A DNA stretch of 64,000 nt from Caballeronia turbans (GTDB taxonomy: Bacteria > Pseudomonadota > Gammaproteobacteria > Burkholderiales > Burkholderiaceae), in assembly GCA_001544655.2 (NCBI GenBank), contig FCOD02000018.1, positions 50,120 through 114,119 of the forward strand, read 5' to 3'. The position numbers and the translations under genes were made by a program. The notes beneath the pieces are model-generated. The model worked only from the letters and a program-made list of their open reading frames with translations. It made no database searches and was not told where the DNA came from. This document shows positions 48,085-58,390 of this stretch, piece by piece; within the stretch, counting starts at the first letter, position 1, and each line of letters begins with the position of its first letter.

Positions 48085-48120
48085 CACGTAACCGCGCGGC
48101 TTTTGCCGCACGAATCAACG

Positions 48121-48154
48121 CGCTGCCGGACCTCGTGTCCGGCAGCGTGCTTTT
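48121..48154 (+). terminator. Intrinsic terminator of purD
   Basis: CGCTGCCGGAC pairs with GTCCGGCAGCG around CTCGT, then TGCTTTTG, 36 nt after the stop codon. Confidence 0.8.
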
Positions 48155-48222
48155 GAGAGTTTTGAGGCGAAGGGTTTACCCCCGCCCATTCATGGCCGCC
48201 CGCAGGGCGCACGCAGCAATCG

Positions 48223-49182
48223 ATGAGTGAACCGAACCGCAGCGCGGAACAACGTAAAGAACACGACGCAGCCCACGATATCGGGGCCGTCCGCGATTAT
48301 CTGACGGGCCTGCAGACGCGCATCGCCGATGCCCTCGGCGCCTTCGACGGCACCGCCTTCGCCACCGATGCCTGGACGCGCGAGCCCGGCGCGCATCTGC
48401 GCGGGGGCGGCGTCACGCGCATCCTGGAAGGCGGCGGCTTTTTCGAGCGCGGCGGCATCGGCTTTTCGGACGTGCAGGGCGACGCGCTGCCGCCCTCCGC
48501 GAGCGCGGCGCGTCCGCAGCTTGCGGGGCGCGGCTTCGAGGCGCTCGGCGTGTCGCTCGTGATGCATCCGCGCAATCCGCACTGCCCCACTGTGCACATG
48601 AATGTGCGCATGCTCACCGCGACGAAGGCAGGCGAAGCGCCGATCTTCTGGTTCGGCGGCGGCATGGATCTCACGCCGATATACGGCTACGAGGAAGACG
48701 CGCGGCATTTTCATCGGATCTGCCGCGACGCGCTCGATCCGTTCGGCGCGGACCTGTATCCGCGCTTCAAGACGTGGTGCGACGAGTACTTCTATCTGAA
48801 GCACCGCAACGAGCAGCGCGGCATCGGCGGGATTTTCTTCGACGATTTCTCGGAGCCCGGCTTCGAGCGCTCGTTCGCGATGATGCAAAGCGTCGGCGAT
48901 GCGTTTCTCAATGCGTATCTGCCTGTCATCGAGCGCCGCCGCGACACGCCGTATTCCGAGCGCGAGCGCGAGTTCCAGGCGTACCGGCGCGGGCGCTACG
49001 TCGAATTCAATCTCGTGTTCGACCGCGGCACGCACTTCGGCCTGCAAAGCGGCGGACGCACCGAGTCGATTCTGATGTCGATGCCGCCCGTCGCGAACTG
49101 GCGCTACGACTGGAAACCCGAGCCCGGCACGCAAGAAGCGCGGCTGTACGAAGATTTTCTGGTGCGGCGGGAATGGCTGTGA
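48223..49182 (+). CDS. hemF: Oxygen-dependent coproporphyrinogen III oxidase
   Basis: 319 residues. It decarboxylates two propionates of coproporphyrinogen III in aerobic haem synthesis. Conserved pieces include [31 protein letters not shown] and [16 protein letters not shown], ending with [12 protein letters not shown]. First gene of a tight row: it overlaps nadD by 10 nt. Confidence 0.97.
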   Translation: MSEPNRSAEQRKEHDAAHDIGAVRDYLTGLQTRIADALGAFDGTAFATDAWTREPGAHLRGGGVTRILEGGGFFERGGIGFSDVQGDALPPSASAARPQLAGRGFEALGVSLVMHPRNPHCPTVHMNVRMLTATKAGEAPIFWFGGGMDLTPIYGYEEDARHFHRICRDALDPFGADLYPRFKTWCDEYFYLKHRNEQRGIGGIFFDDFSEPGFERSFAMMQSVGDAFLNAYLPVIERRRDTPYSEREREFQAYRRGRYVEFNLVFDRGTHFGLQSGGRTESILMSMPPVANWRYDWKPEPGTQEARLYEDFLVRREWL

Positions 49183-49883
49183 CCCGGACCGCACCGGCGC
49201 GCGCGTCTTGTGCCAAACGCGTCGGCATATTTGGCGGCACCTTCGATCCGATCCACAACGGGCATCTCGCGCTCGCGCGGCGCTTCGTCGAGTTGCTGCG
49301 ACTGACCGAGCTCGTGCTGCTGCCCGCCGGCCAGCCGTGGCAGAAGGCGGGCGTATCGGCGCCGGAACATCGGCTGGCGATGACGCGCGCGGCGGCGGCA
49401 TCGCTCGTGCTCGACGGCGTGCAAGTCATCGTCGCCACCGATGAAATCGACCGCCAGGGCGACACCTATACCGTCGACACGCTCGCCCGCTGGCGCGAGC
49501 GCGAAGGCGCGGATGCGTCGCTTTCGTTGCTGATGGGCGCGGATCAGCTCGTCAAGCTCGACTCGTGGCATCAATGGATGCGGCTCTTCGACTACGCGCA
49601 TATCTGCGTGGAAACGCGCCCGGGATTCGATGTCTCGACGCTGCCGGCGGTGGTCGCCGCGCAAGTCGGACAGCGCGCCGCATCGCCCGAAACACTGCAA
49701 GCGAGCCCGCACGGGCACGTGCTCGTCGACGAGACGCTTCTACTCGACGTATCCGCCACGGCGATCCGCGAGGAAGCGCGCACGATGACAGACGAACACG
49801 GCGCCCGCGCACATGCACGCAATCAGGTCCCGCCCGCTGTATGGGACTATATTGTTCAACATCACCTGTACCAGACACGGTAA
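49173..49883 (+). CDS. nadD: Nicotinate-nucleotide adenylyltransferase
   Basis: 236 residues. It joins nicotinate mononucleotide and ATP to deamido-NAD. The nucleotidyl-transferase motif [11 protein letters not shown] is at residues 21-31, and the second motif ISATAIR is here [11 protein letters not shown] near the end. The ATG at 49173 lies within the hemF end; this small overlap suggests coupling. Confidence 0.96.
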   Translation: MAVTRTAPARASCAKRVGIFGGTFDPIHNGHLALARRFVELLRLTELVLLPAGQPWQKAGVSAPEHRLAMTRAAAASLVLDGVQVIVATDEIDRQGDTYTVDTLARWREREGADASLSLLMGADQLVKLDSWHQWMRLFDYAHICVETRPGFDVSTLPAVVAAQVGQRAASPETLQASPHGHVLVDETLLLDVSATAIREEARTMTDEHGARAHARNQVPPAVWDYIVQHHLYQTR

Positions 49884-49885
49884 CT

Positions 49886-50338
49886 ATGGAACTTCAGAAG
49901 CTTCAACGCGCGATCATCGACGGTCTCGAAGACGTCAAGGCGCAAGACATCAAGGTGTTCAACACGACCCATCTGACGTCGCTGTTCGACCGCGTGGTCG
50001 TGGCGAGCGGCACGTCGAACCGGCAGACCAAGGCGCTCGCCAATAGCGTGCGCGAGAAGGTCAAGGAAGCCGGCGGCGACATCATCAGCACGGAAGGCGA
50101 AGAGATCGGCGAATGGGTGCTGGTCGATTGCGGCGACGCGGTCGTCCACATCCTGCAACCCGCGCTGCGCCAGTACTACAACCTCGAGGAAGTCTGGGGC
50201 GACAAGCCCGTGCGCGTGAAGCTTCAAACGCCGAACATGTTCGGCGGCGCGAACGTGACCGCCGACGAAGACGAGGACGAGGAAGACGCCGCACCCGCGG
50301 TCAAACGTCCCGCGCGCAAGACCACGCGCAAGCACTGA
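49886..50338 (+). CDS. rsfS: Ribosome silencing factor RsfS
   Basis: 150 residues. It binds ribosomal protein L14 and prevents subunit joining when nutrients are poor. The core covers residues 1-115 ([45 protein letters not shown]). An acidic then basic tail ([22 protein letters not shown]) extends the usual length. It begins 2 nt after the nadD stop. Confidence 0.96.
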   Translation: MELQKLQRAIIDGLEDVKAQDIKVFNTTHLTSLFDRVVVASGTSNRQTKALANSVREKVKEAGGDIISTEGEEIGEWVLVDCGDAVVHILQPALRQYYNLEEVWGDKPVRVKLQTPNMFGGANVTADEDEDEEDAAPAVKRPARKTTRKH

Positions 50339-50352
50339 AGCCGCTTCATTCG

Positions 50353-50823
50353 ATGAAGCTGGTCATCCTCGCCGTCGGACACAAGATGCCCGACTGGATC
50401 ACGAATGGCTTCGACGAATACGCGAAGCGCATGCCGCCCGAACTGCGCATCGAGCTGAAGGAAATCAAGCCCGAACAGCGCTCGGCGGGACGCAATGCCG
50501 AAAGCGTGATGGCAGCCGAGAAGCAGCGCATCGAAGCCGCCTTGCCGAAGAACGCGCGCGTCGTCGCACTCGACGAACGCGGCCGCGACTGGACCACGAT
50601 GCAACTCGCGAACGCCCTGCCCGGCTGGCAACAGGACGGGCGCGATGTCGCGTTCGTGATCGGCGGTGCGGACGGGCTCGATCCGGCAGTGAAAGCGCGC
50701 GCCGAACTGATGCTGCGCGTGTCGAGTCTCACGCTGCCGCATGGCATGGTGCGCGTGCTGCTCGCCGAACAGCTTTACCGCGCGTGGAGCATCACGCAGA
50801 ATCATCCCTATCATCGCGCGTGA
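50353..50823 (+). CDS. rlmH: 23S rRNA pseudouridine1915 N3-methyltransferase RlmH
   Basis: 156 residues, the SPOUT-fold methyltransferase acting on pseudouridine 1915 of the 70S ribosome. The knot region [10 protein letters not shown] and [20 protein letters not shown] are conserved. It begins 14 nt after rsfS, its common neighbour. Confidence 0.97.
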   Translation: MKLVILAVGHKMPDWITNGFDEYAKRMPPELRIELKEIKPEQRSAGRNAESVMAAEKQRIEAALPKNARVVALDERGRDWTTMQLANALPGWQQDGRDVAFVIGGADGLDPAVKARAELMLRVSSLTLPHGMVRVLLAEQLYRAWSITQNHPYHRA

Positions 50824-50878
50824 GGCTTTTTCGACGTTGGATCGAATGCCGTGCGCGCCATTCGAACCCGACTTCAAG

Positions 50879-51493
50879 ATGCCGACTCATCGCTTCGTTT
50901 ATCTCGCGTCTCAAAGCCCGCGCCGTCAGGAGCTGCTGCGTCAGCTCGGCGTGCAGTACGAACTCCTGCTTCCCCGTCCCGATGAAGACGCCGAAGCGCT
51001 CGAAACCGAGCTGCCAGGCGAGTCCGCCGATGCGTACGTCGTGCGCGTATGCGCGCTGAAGGCGCACGCGGCGCGCGCGCGGCTGCTTGCGGGCGGCCAT
51101 GCAAGCGCGCCGGTGCTGGTCGCCGATACGACCGTGACCATCGACGGCCTGATCCTCGGCAAGCCGCGGCACGAAGAAGACGCGGTTGCGATGCTCGAAC
51201 GCCTCGCGGGACGCGAGCACGAAGTGCTGACGGCGCTCGCCGTCGTCGATGCGGATGGCGCGCTTCTCGAACCTGCGCTCTCGCGCTCGACGGTGCGTTT
51301 CGCGCGTGCCGATCGTGCTGCGCTGCAGCGCTATGCGGCGTCCGGCGAGCCGCTCGGCAAGGCGGGCGCGTACGGCATACAGGGACGCGCGGCGGAGTTC
51401 ATCGAGCGAATCGACGGGTCCTATTCGGGTATCATGGGTTTGCCCCTTTTCGAAACAGCAGCACTATTGCGCGTGGCGCGCGTCGCATTCTAA
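50879..51493 (+). CDS. Maf-family nucleoside triphosphate pyrophosphatase
   Basis: 204 residues from [20 protein letters not shown]. The SxSPRR motif, ADTTVTIDG with the catalytic Asp, and [15 protein letters not shown] are present, placing it in the YhdE-like dTTP/UTP pyrophosphatase branch. An upstream in-frame ATG at 50846 would add 11 residues without similarity. It sits between rlmH and rng in the same row. Confidence 0.94.
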   Translation: MPTHRFVYLASQSPRRQELLRQLGVQYELLLPRPDEDAEALETELPGESADAYVVRVCALKAHAARARLLAGGHASAPVLVADTTVTIDGLILGKPRHEEDAVAMLERLAGREHEVLTALAVVDADGALLEPALSRSTVRFARADRAALQRYAASGEPLGKAGAYGIQGRAAEFIERIDGSYSGIMGLPLFETAALLRVARVAF

Positions 51494-51500
51494 ACAGGCC

Positions 51501-52970
51501 ATGAACGAAGAAATCCTGATCAACGTCACACCGCAGGAATCCCGGGTCGCACTGGTTCAGCAAGGCGCCGTTCAGGAACTTCACGTCGAGCGCACGCTTT
51601 CGCGCGGACGCGTCGGCAATGTCTATCTCGGCCGTGTCGTGCGCGTGCTGCCGGGCATGCAGTCCGCGTTCATCGATATCGGTCTCGAGCGCGCCGCGTT
51701 TCTTCATGTCGCCGACATCTGGCATCCGCGCATCGCGGGCGAGCCGCATTCGTCGGCGCCGCATGTGCCGATCGAGAAGATCGTCTTCGAAGGGCAATCG
51801 CTGATGGTGCAGGTCGTGAAGGACCCGATCGGCACGAAGGGCGCGCGGCTGTCGACGCAGGTGAGCATTGCGGGACGCACGCTCGTGTATCTGCCGCAGG
51901 AGCCGCATATCGGCATCTCGCAGAAGATCGAGAGCGAGGCGGAGCGCGAGGCCGTGCGCGCGCGCCTCACGGCCGTGTTGCCCGCCGACGAGAAAGGCGG
52001 CTACATCGTGCGGACCATTGCCGAAGACGCGACGAGCGAAGAGCTCGCGGCCGATGTCGCGTACCTGCGCAAGACCTGGGCGACGATCGTCGCTCAAGCG
52101 CAGCGCGTGCCGCCCACGACGCTGCTCTATCAGGACCTGAACCTCGCGCAACGCGTATTGCGCGACTTCGTGAATGACGAGACCACGCGCATTCAGGTCG
52201 ATTCGCGCGAAACATATCAGATGCTCGCCGACTTCGCGGCGGAGTTCACGCCGGCGGTGGCTTCGCGTCTGCATCACTACACCGGCGAGCGGCCGCTCTT
52301 CGATCTGTACAACATCGAAGCGGAGATCCAGCGCGCGCTGTCGCGGCGCGTCGATCTCAAGTCGGGCGGTTACCTGATGATCGACCAGACCGAGGCGATG
52401 ACGACCATCGACGTCAATACGGGCGGCTACGTCGGCGCGCGCAACTTCGACGACACGATCTTCAAGACGAATCTCGAAGCGGCGCATACCATCGCGCGGC
52501 AACTGCGCCTCAGGAATCTCGGCGGGATCATCATCATCGACTTCATCGACATGGAGAATGTCGAGCACCGCGATCAGGTCCTGGGGGAACTCAAGAAGGC
52601 TTTGTCACGGGACCGCACGCGCGTGACGGTGAACGGGTTCTCGCAGCTCGGGCTCGTGGAGATGACGAGAAAGCGCACGCGTGAGTCACTGGCTCACGTA
52701 TTGTGCGAACCGTGCCCGACGTGCGAGGGGAAAGGTCAGGTGAAGACGCCGCGCACCGTGTGCTACGACGTGCTGCGGGAAATCATGCGCGAGTCGCGGC
52801 AGTTCAATCCGCGTGAGTTCCGGGTGGTCGCGTCGCAGCAGGTCATCGATCTCTTTCTCGAAGAAGAGTCACAGCATCTGGCGATGCTGATGGACTTCAT
52901 CGGGAAGCCGGTTTCATTGCAGGTGGAGAGCAATCTCAGTCAGGAGCAGTACGACATCGTGCTGATGTAG
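51501..52970 (+). CDS. rng: Ribonuclease G
   Basis: 489 residues. An endoribonuclease of the RNase E/G family, involved in 16S rRNA 5' end maturation and mRNA turnover. The N-terminal S1 domain (about residues 37-125, RGRVGNVYLGRVVRVLPGM) is followed by the catalytic domain with MIDQTEAMTTIDVNTGGYVG and FIDMENVEHRDQV. The zinc-link CEPCPTCEGKG lies near residue 400. No long C-terminal scaffold is present, so it is RNase G and not E. It starts 7 nt after maf. Confidence 0.96.
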   Translation: MNEEILINVTPQESRVALVQQGAVQELHVERTLSRGRVGNVYLGRVVRVLPGMQSAFIDIGLERAAFLHVADIWHPRIAGEPHSSAPHVPIEKIVFEGQSLMVQVVKDPIGTKGARLSTQVSIAGRTLVYLPQEPHIGISQKIESEAEREAVRARLTAVLPADEKGGYIVRTIAEDATSEELAADVAYLRKTWATIVAQAQRVPPTTLLYQDLNLAQRVLRDFVNDETTRIQVDSRETYQMLADFAAEFTPAVASRLHHYTGERPLFDLYNIEAEIQRALSRRVDLKSGGYLMIDQTEAMTTIDVNTGGYVGARNFDDTIFKTNLEAAHTIARQLRLRNLGGIIIIDFIDMENVEHRDQVLGELKKALSRDRTRVTVNGFSQLGLVEMTRKRTRESLAHVLCEPCPTCEGKGQVKTPRTVCYDVLREIMRESRQFNPREFRVVASQQVIDLFLEEESQHLAMLMDFIGKPVSLQVESNLSQEQYDIVLM

Positions 52971-53018
52971 GTTCCGCGACAACCTCGCCCGAAGCGCATT
53001 CGAGCGAGGTCCGGAACC
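52970..53018. other. Long hairpin between convergent rng and msbA
   Basis: GGTTCCG/CGGAACC (52970-52976, 53012-53018) encloses ACCTCGC/GCGAGGT (52982-52988, 53004-53010). There is no T run on either strand. It fills most of the 72-bp gap and probably marks the 3' ends of both transcripts. Confidence 0.6.
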
Positions 53019-53042
53019 AGGACACAACGCAGCCTTCGCGCC

Positions 53043-54827
53043 TCACGCCGCCTGCTGCTGATACTGAATCCGATGCAGATGGGCATACAACCCATCCTTG
53101 CGCAACAGCTCGGCATGACTTCCCTGCTCCGCGATCTTCCCTGCTTCCATTACGAGAATGCGGTCCGCGCGCTCGATCGTCGACAACCGGTGCGCGATGA
53201 CGAGCGTGGTGCGTCCTTTCATGAGCGTCTCGAGCGCCGACTGCACGTGGCGCTCCGATTCCGAATCCAGCGCTGAGGTCGCTTCGTCGAGAATCAGGAT
53301 CGGCGCGTCTTTATAGATCGCCCGCGCGATCGCGAGACGCTGGCGCTGCCCGCCCGAGAGCCGCATGCCGTTACCGCCGACCAGCGTGTCGATCCCATCC
53401 GGCAGCGACGACACCACATCCGACAGATTCGCCGCGGCGAGCGCCGACATCACGCGCTCGCGATCCGGCGTCTGACCATACGCGACGTTCGCCGCGATCG
53501 TATCGTTGAAGAGCACGACGTCCTGGCTGACCATCGCAAGCTGACCGCGCAGATCGTGCAGGTTGTACTCGGTGATCGGCACGCCATCGACGAGCACCTG
53601 ACCGGCGCGCGGATCGAAGAAGCGCGGCAGCAAATTCACGAGCGTCGTCTTGCCGCTGCCCGACGGACCCGCAAGCGCGACCATCTCGCCCGGCGCAACC
53701 TTGAACGACACGCGATCGAGCGTCGGCCGGTCGATGGAGCCGTAGCTGAACGTCACGTCGCGGAATTCGACCTCGCCGCGTGCGCGCGGAAGACGCCGCC
53801 CGCCGCCCTCGGGCTCGGCCGGTTCGTCGATCAGGCCGAAGATCAGCTCGGCCGCCGTCATGCCGCGCTGCAGGGGCTGGTTGATATCGATCAGATGCTT
53901 GAGCGGCGAGATCACGAGCAGCATCGACGTGACGAACGCGACGAAACCGCCGACCGTGGTTTGATCGTTCGCCGACTGCACGACCGCGATCGTGATGACG
54001 ATCGCTAGCGCGATCGACGCGAGAAACTGCGTGAGCGGCTGTGCGAGCCCGCCCGATACCTGCATGCGCATCGCATAGCCGCGCAGGCGATGGCTCATCT
54101 CCGAGAAGCGGCCAATCTCATACGGCTCGCCGTTGTGCACCTTCACGACCTTGTAGCCGCCGACCGTCTCCTCGACGATATACGACAGTTCGTTGGTCAG
54201 CGTCTGATGCTCGCGGTTCAGGCGCCGCAGCCGGCGGTTGATCTTGCTGACGAGCCAGCCGATCGCGGGGAGGATCACCGCGACGATCAGCGTGAGGCGC
54301 CAGTTGAGGATGAACAGATAGCCGAGCAGGAAGACGACCGTGAGCGAATCGCGCACGAGGGTGACGACCACGCTCGACAGCACGCTCAGGATCTGATTGA
54401 CCTCGAAGACGATCGCGTTGATGACCGTGCTCGCGGTCTCGCGCTGGAAGAAGCCGGCGCTCGTGTGGATCATGCGGTGGAACATTTCGAGCCGCAGTTG
54501 CAGCAGGATCTTGTTCGTCACGTAGGAAAGAAAATAGCCGGATGCGTATTGCGCCGCGCCGCGCACGAGCGCGAGGCCGATGACCGCGGCCGGCACGAGC
54601 CACTTCGCGTGATCGCTGCTCTTGGCGCCGAAGCCGTGGTCGAGCAAAGGCTTCAGCAGCATCGGGATGCCCGCCTCGGTCGCGGCGACGATGCCCATCG
54701 TCAACAGGCCGAGAAGAACCATGCCCATCAGCGGTCGGATGTACGGCCATAGGCGTTTCATGACCGCCGTGGGCGAGCTGCTTTCGCCCGCGCCGATGGT
54801 CTTGCGCAATGTCTGCTTCTCGCTCAA
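53043..54827 (-). CDS. msbA: MsbA-like lipid A export ABC transporter
   Basis: 594-residue half-transporter fusing an ABC exporter membrane domain (six helices, about residues 30-330) to an ATPase domain. Walker A GPSGSGKT lies near residues 387-394, signature [14 protein letters not shown] and Walker [13 protein letters not shown] follow. It flips lipid A-core across the inner membrane. The neighbouring LPS glycosyltransferases support that role over a drug exporter. The 248-bp gap upstream holds no gene. Confidence 0.92.
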   Translation of the reverse strand: MSEKQTLRKTIGAGESSSPTAVMKRLWPYIRPLMGMVLLGLLTMGIVAATEAGIPMLLKPLLDHGFGAKSSDHAKWLVPAAVIGLALVRGAAQYASGYFLSYVTNKILLQLRLEMFHRMIHTSAGFFQRETASTVINAIVFEVNQILSVLSSVVVTLVRDSLTVVFLLGYLFILNWRLTLIVAVILPAIGWLVSKINRRLRRLNREHQTLTNELSYIVEETVGGYKVVKVHNGEPYEIGRFSEMSHRLRGYAMRMQVSGGLAQPLTQFLASIALAIVITIAVVQSANDQTTVGGFVAFVTSMLLVISPLKHLIDINQPLQRGMTAAELIFGLIDEPAEPEGGGRRLPRARGEVEFRDVTFSYGSIDRPTLDRVSFKVAPGEMVALAGPSGSGKTTLVNLLPRFFDPRAGQVLVDGVPITEYNLHDLRGQLAMVSQDVVLFNDTIAANVAYGQTPDRERVMSALAAANLSDVVSSLPDGIDTLVGGNGMRLSGGQRQRLAIARAIYKDAPILILDEATSALDSESERHVQSALETLMKGRTTLVIAHRLSTIERADRILVMEAGKIAEQGSHAELLRKDGLYAHLHRIQYQQQAA

Positions 54828-55075
54828 ATCTTTCCTCGGTGTTCGGTTTGCATGAAAGTGCGCCAGTTTGATTCGCCGCGCGGGTCAGCATACGAGAATC
54901 CGCCATTCTAATCCTGTGAGGGACGCTATCGAAGAAACGCCTGTGCAGCCGATCCCGATGGAATCGAGCGCGATGCTCCCAGGTGCTGTCGCATGGGCGA
55001 ACGCCACGATGAAAAGAATGAGGGGCGCGCCAGTTTAGAGAAACAAATCCGGCTGAAAACGATACGTTTTTGTCG

Positions 55076-56212
55076 TCATGGACCTTCCGCCAGCATCTCC
55101 TCCAGCGCCCGGCTCACCGCTTCGAGCGAAATGAGGCCCATGCATGCGGCATGATCGCCGCGCCAGGCGACACACGTCGTTTCATTGCGATCGCAGCGGC
55201 GCACCCACGAAACATGCCGCCGAAAAATGATCGGCTCGTCGCGGCACGGCATGTCGACGATGGAAACCGGCCTGAAGGGCGCGTCGCGCCAGAATTCGCC
55301 CGCGCCGTGGATCATCGCGTTGCCCGGACCGAAGAGCGTTACCGTCGGCACGCCCACCATTCGCCCCAGGTGCGCGACGCCCGTGTCGGGACAGACGACT
55401 GCGCGCGCGCGCCCAAACAGCCACCAGAGTTCGCCGAGCCCCATACGGCCCGCGAAGCTCGGATATCGTCCTTCAGGGTCGATTGCACGTACCAGGTCGG
55501 CTTCAGTCGGACCGCCGCTCCACACCGGCACGTAGCCGAGCGCCTCGATGAGCCCGGCGAGCGCGCGCCAGCGATCGTTCGGCCAGCGCTTGACAGACGT
55601 GCTCGCGCCCGGATGCAGCACCACGTAGGGTCGCGCGAGCAACGCGGCGTCCGCCTGCGTGAGCGGCGCGCTCGCCGGCGCCGGCCAGTCGCTCGGGCGA
55701 TAAGGCGCTGGCGGCGGCCCGTCGATTAGCGTCGCGGCGATGTCGGCCCATGCAGCGGGTTCCGGCGGATAGGGATGCAACTCGTCGAGCGGCCAGTTCT
55801 TCCACGCGGGCGTGTCGCCGCCGTGGCCTATGATCCACCGGCACTTCGCGGCGATGGCGAGCCACGCGTGACGATTGTCGCCGACTACGATGCCGAGATC
55901 GTACGGGCCGGACTTCAGCACGGCCGAGACGCTAGCGGCATCACGCGGATCGAAGGGCAGCGCCTCCGCGCCATAGGGACGTCCCGCGTAGAGCGGCATG
56001 ATCGCCTTCGGACACGTGAGCACGATGCGCGCGTGCGGATATTGCATGCGCAGCTTCGCGACGAGCGGCGTCAGCAGCAAGGTATCGCCGAGCAGCAAGT
56101 GATGCGCGATCAGAATGCTCGACACGTCGGTCGGCCTCTGGCGGAACGCCTTGAACGCAAGCTTGGGTATCGCTCGGGCAATGATGCGTATGCGCCCGGA
56201 GAGTCGGCTCAT
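55076..56212 (-). CDS. Glycosyltransferase family 9 (heptosyltransferase type)
   Basis: 378 residues. ADP-heptose:LPS heptosyltransferase-like with two Rossmann halves: SSILIAHHLLLGDTLLLTPL near the N-terminus, then HPGASTSVKRWPNDRW and CPDTGVAHLGRMVGVPTVTLF for donor binding. Predicted to add a sugar to the LPS inner core at the cytoplasmic face. The start MSRLSGRIRI at 56212 is chosen; the frame continues to 56368 without similarity. The ribosome site is weak. Confidence 0.9.
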   Translation of the reverse strand: MSRLSGRIRIIARAIPKLAFKAFRQRPTDVSSILIAHHLLLGDTLLLTPLVAKLRMQYPHARIVLTCPKAIMPLYAGRPYGAEALPFDPRDAASVSAVLKSGPYDLGIVVGDNRHAWLAIAAKCRWIIGHGGDTPAWKNWPLDELHPYPPEPAAWADIAATLIDGPPPAPYRPSDWPAPASAPLTQADAALLARPYVVLHPGASTSVKRWPNDRWRALAGLIEALGYVPVWSGGPTEADLVRAIDPEGRYPSFAGRMGLGELWWLFGRARAVVCPDTGVAHLGRMVGVPTVTLFGPGNAMIHGAGEFWRDAPFRPVSIVDMPCRDEPIIFRRHVSWVRRCDRNETTCVAWRGDHAACMGLISLEAVSRALEEMLAEGP

Positions 56213-56442
56213 AGAATCAAAACAGGATTGCTCGGGGTGCTGTCCACCGGCGAAGCAGGCGCAAAACACGCTTCTGCTGCAGATGGGATTCGTCAGGCCG
56301 CATGTTTCATGGACACCGATGCGGCTCGCGAAGAAAACCCGGTGCTCGATGGCCGACGTGACGGGCAACCAGACCCGCCTCGATCGAACTTTTGCTGGGC
56401 GCTCCCGTCAGGCACACTATCGGCCTCATCGACGATGAAACG
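56213..56442. other. Intergenic region between divergent glycosyltransferase genes, left part
   Basis: Together with the sRNA candidate at 56443-56519 this makes up most of the 346-bp gap. No reading frame with coding character is seen in this part; it should hold the promoter of the family 9 glycosyltransferase. Confidence 0.4.
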
Positions 56443-56464
56443 AAAAGAGGCCCGCGGCCTCTTT
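56443..56464 (-). terminator. Intrinsic terminator, minus strand, not explained by a gene
   Basis: AAAGAGGCC pairs with GGCCTCTTT around a 3-nt loop. On the minus strand the stem is followed by a T run (TTTTCG); on the plus strand by TTTACA, which is weaker. Confidence 0.75.
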
Positions 56465-56519
56465 ACACTCGGTTCGGGCGAGACGGAATGCCTCGCATAA
56501 CGCCACGCCCGACCGCTAT
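56443..56519 (-). ncRNA. Candidate small RNA, no known family recognised
   Basis: A perfect TATAAT stands on the minus strand at 56531-56526, with a weak -35 (TGGACC, 56552-56547, 15-nt spacing). A transcript from about 56519 would fold: CGGT/ACCG and CGGGCG/CGCCCG pair (56515-56506 with 56480-56470, one bulged base), then a terminator hairpin at 56464-56444. Length about 77 nt. No minus-strand gene before it explains the terminator. The start site and the transcript are inferred. Confidence 0.45.
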
Positions 56520-56558
56520 TCAATAATTATACCAACTCGCACCCCCGGTCCACGCTCC

Positions 56559-57320
56559 ATGTCACGCCCCACGCTCGGCATCGCCATCATCACCCACAAC
56601 GCCGCCGCGCGGCTCGCACAATGCCTTCAGGCGGTCTCCTTCGCCGACGAAATCGTCGTCATCGACGGCGGGAGCACCGACGCGACCGTGGGCATCGCCG
56701 AGGCGCTTCGCGCGCGCGTGATCGAGGCGCGCGACTGGCCGGGCTTCGGCCCGCAGAAAAACCGCGCGCTCGACGCGCTCTCGACAGACTGGGTGCTCTC
56801 GATCGACGCCGACGAAATCGTGTCGCCGGAACTGGCGGCGTCCATCCAGGCGGCGATCACCGATCCGCAGGCAGACGTCTACGCGGTCGATCGCCTGTCG
56901 AGCTTTTGCGGCGTGTGGGTGAAGCACAGCGGCTGGTATCCCGACTGGATTCCGCGGCTCTTCCGGCGCGGCACGGCGCGCTTTTCGCCCGATCTCGTGC
57001 ATGAGCGCCTCGTGCTGTCGACGGGCAAGCCGGTCGCCCGCCTCTCCGGCAAGCTGATGCACTACTCCTACGAGGATTTCGAAGCGGTGCTGCGCAAGCT
57101 GGATGCATACTCGACGGCGGGCGCGCAGCAACGTCATGCGGCCGGCAAACGTGGCGGCTTCGGCATCGCGCTCGCGCGCGGCGCGTGGGCGTTCGTGCGG
57201 ACTTATGTGTTGCGGCGCGGCTTTCTGGACGGCAAGGCCGGCTTCATGATCGCGGTGTTCAACGCGCAGACGGTCTACTACCGGTTTCTGAAACTCGCGC
57301 ACCTGAACCAGATGCGCTGA
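56559..57320 (+). CDS. Glycosyltransferase family 2 (LPS core type)
   Basis: 253-residue GT-A enzyme resembling WaaE/KdtX-type core glucosyltransferases. N-terminal GIAIITHNAAARL, the nucleotide-sugar motif VVIDGGSTDAT and the DXD-like LSIDADEIV are present, followed by GWYPDWIPRLFRRGTARF and LVHERLV. It should work in the cytosol on inner-core LPS. Its stop faces the end of the family 4 glycosyltransferase 5 nt away. Confidence 0.9.
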   Translation: MSRPTLGIAIITHNAAARLAQCLQAVSFADEIVVIDGGSTDATVGIAEALRARVIEARDWPGFGPQKNRALDALSTDWVLSIDADEIVSPELAASIQAAITDPQADVYAVDRLSSFCGVWVKHSGWYPDWIPRLFRRGTARFSPDLVHERLVLSTGKPVARLSGKLMHYSYEDFEAVLRKLDAYSTAGAQQRHAAGKRGGFGIALARGAWAFVRTYVLRRGFLDGKAGFMIAVFNAQTVYYRFLKLAHLNQMR

Positions 57321-57325
57321 GCGTC

Positions 57326-58390
57326 TCAGCGCTTCGTGGCGATGTCGCGCGCAATGTCGATCAGCGCTCGCACGTGCGAATCGACACGGGTGTCGTAGCG
57401 CACCGCGTCATCCGGCACGCGCGCGGCGTCGCGCCGCGTTTCGATGGCATCGAGCACCGTGCGGCGCAGATCGCCGGCGTCGCCGGACTTGAAGACGTGC
57501 TTCGCGTGGTCCGCGATCGCATCGCAGCAGCCGATGCACGCCGGAAAGATCACCGGTGTGCCACACATGACCGATTCGATGCCGACGAGCCCGAACGGCT
57601 CGTAACTCGACGCGAGGATCGTGAAATCCGCTGCGCGATACGCATCCTCGATGTTCTTCGCATAACCGACGTAGCGCACGTTCGCCGCGGCCTTCTCCGG
57701 CGCGCGACCCGCGACGGCGATCACCACGTTCATGCCGGCGAGCGCCTTTTCGATCAGCGGCAAGCCCTTGCGTTCGTGACTGCTAGACGGAAAGAGCAGC
57801 ACGGTCTCATCGGGTTTGAAACCGAAGCGTTCGCGCAGGCGTGCACGCGTAGCGGCATCGACCGGTGAGAATCGCGCGCCGTCGACGGGCGGATAAAGCA
57901 CGCGGATTTTCCGGCTGTCGACACCGTATAGCGCGCGCAGTTCGTCGCTCATCATGTCCGAATGCGCGACGATCACCTCGGCCTGAGCGTACTGGCGGCG
58001 TTCCAGCGCGATCTGCCGCGTGTCCGAGCGCTTCTCGCGCCGCCCGGTCGCGCGCAAAAAGCCGATGTGCGTGCCGCCGCAAATGGCGATCTCGGAACCT
58101 TCCACGCGATTGCAACCGATGAGCACATCGACCTTCGCACGTTTGCGCGCGCGCTTCAGCGCCCACGAGAAGTAGGCGTCGCGCAGCTTGCCCGGCAGAA
58201 ACGACACTTTGATTCGATGCGCCTCGATCAGCCGGCTTTCGGCCAGCGACATATCGATCTTGCGCGCGAAGAACGCGGGCTTGCGCTTGCCGTCGAAGCC
58301 CGCGGCGGCGAGACCGCGCACGAGATCCATCGCATAGCGCTCGAGACCGCCGGAATGCTTCAGCGCATTCGCCGATATGCCGATGCGCAT
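57326..58390 (-). CDS. Glycosyltransferase family 4 (WaaG-like)
   Basis: 354-residue GT-B enzyme similar to LPS core glucosyltransferase WaaG. N-terminal GISANALKHSGGLERYAMDL, then FPSSSHERKGLPLIEKAL and the donor-site EX7E region SSYEPFGLVGIESVMCGTPV. Its start overlaps the dnaE stop (TGATG), which is unusual for a glycosyltransferase and suggests translational coupling to dnaE. Confidence 0.9.
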   Translation of the reverse strand: MRIGISANALKHSGGLERYAMDLVRGLAAAGFDGKRKPAFFARKIDMSLAESRLIEAHRIKVSFLPGKLRDAYFSWALKRARKRAKVDVLIGCNRVEGSEIAICGGTHIGFLRATGRREKRSDTRQIALERRQYAQAEVIVAHSDMMSDELRALYGVDSRKIRVLYPPVDGARFSPVDAATRARLRERFGFKPDETVLLFPSSSHERKGLPLIEKALAGMNVVIAVAGRAPEKAAANVRYVGYAKNIEDAYRAADFTILASSYEPFGLVGIESVMCGTPVIFPACIGCCDAIADHAKHVFKSGDAGDLRRTVLDAIETRRDAARVPDDAVRYDTRVDSHVRALIDIARDIATKR

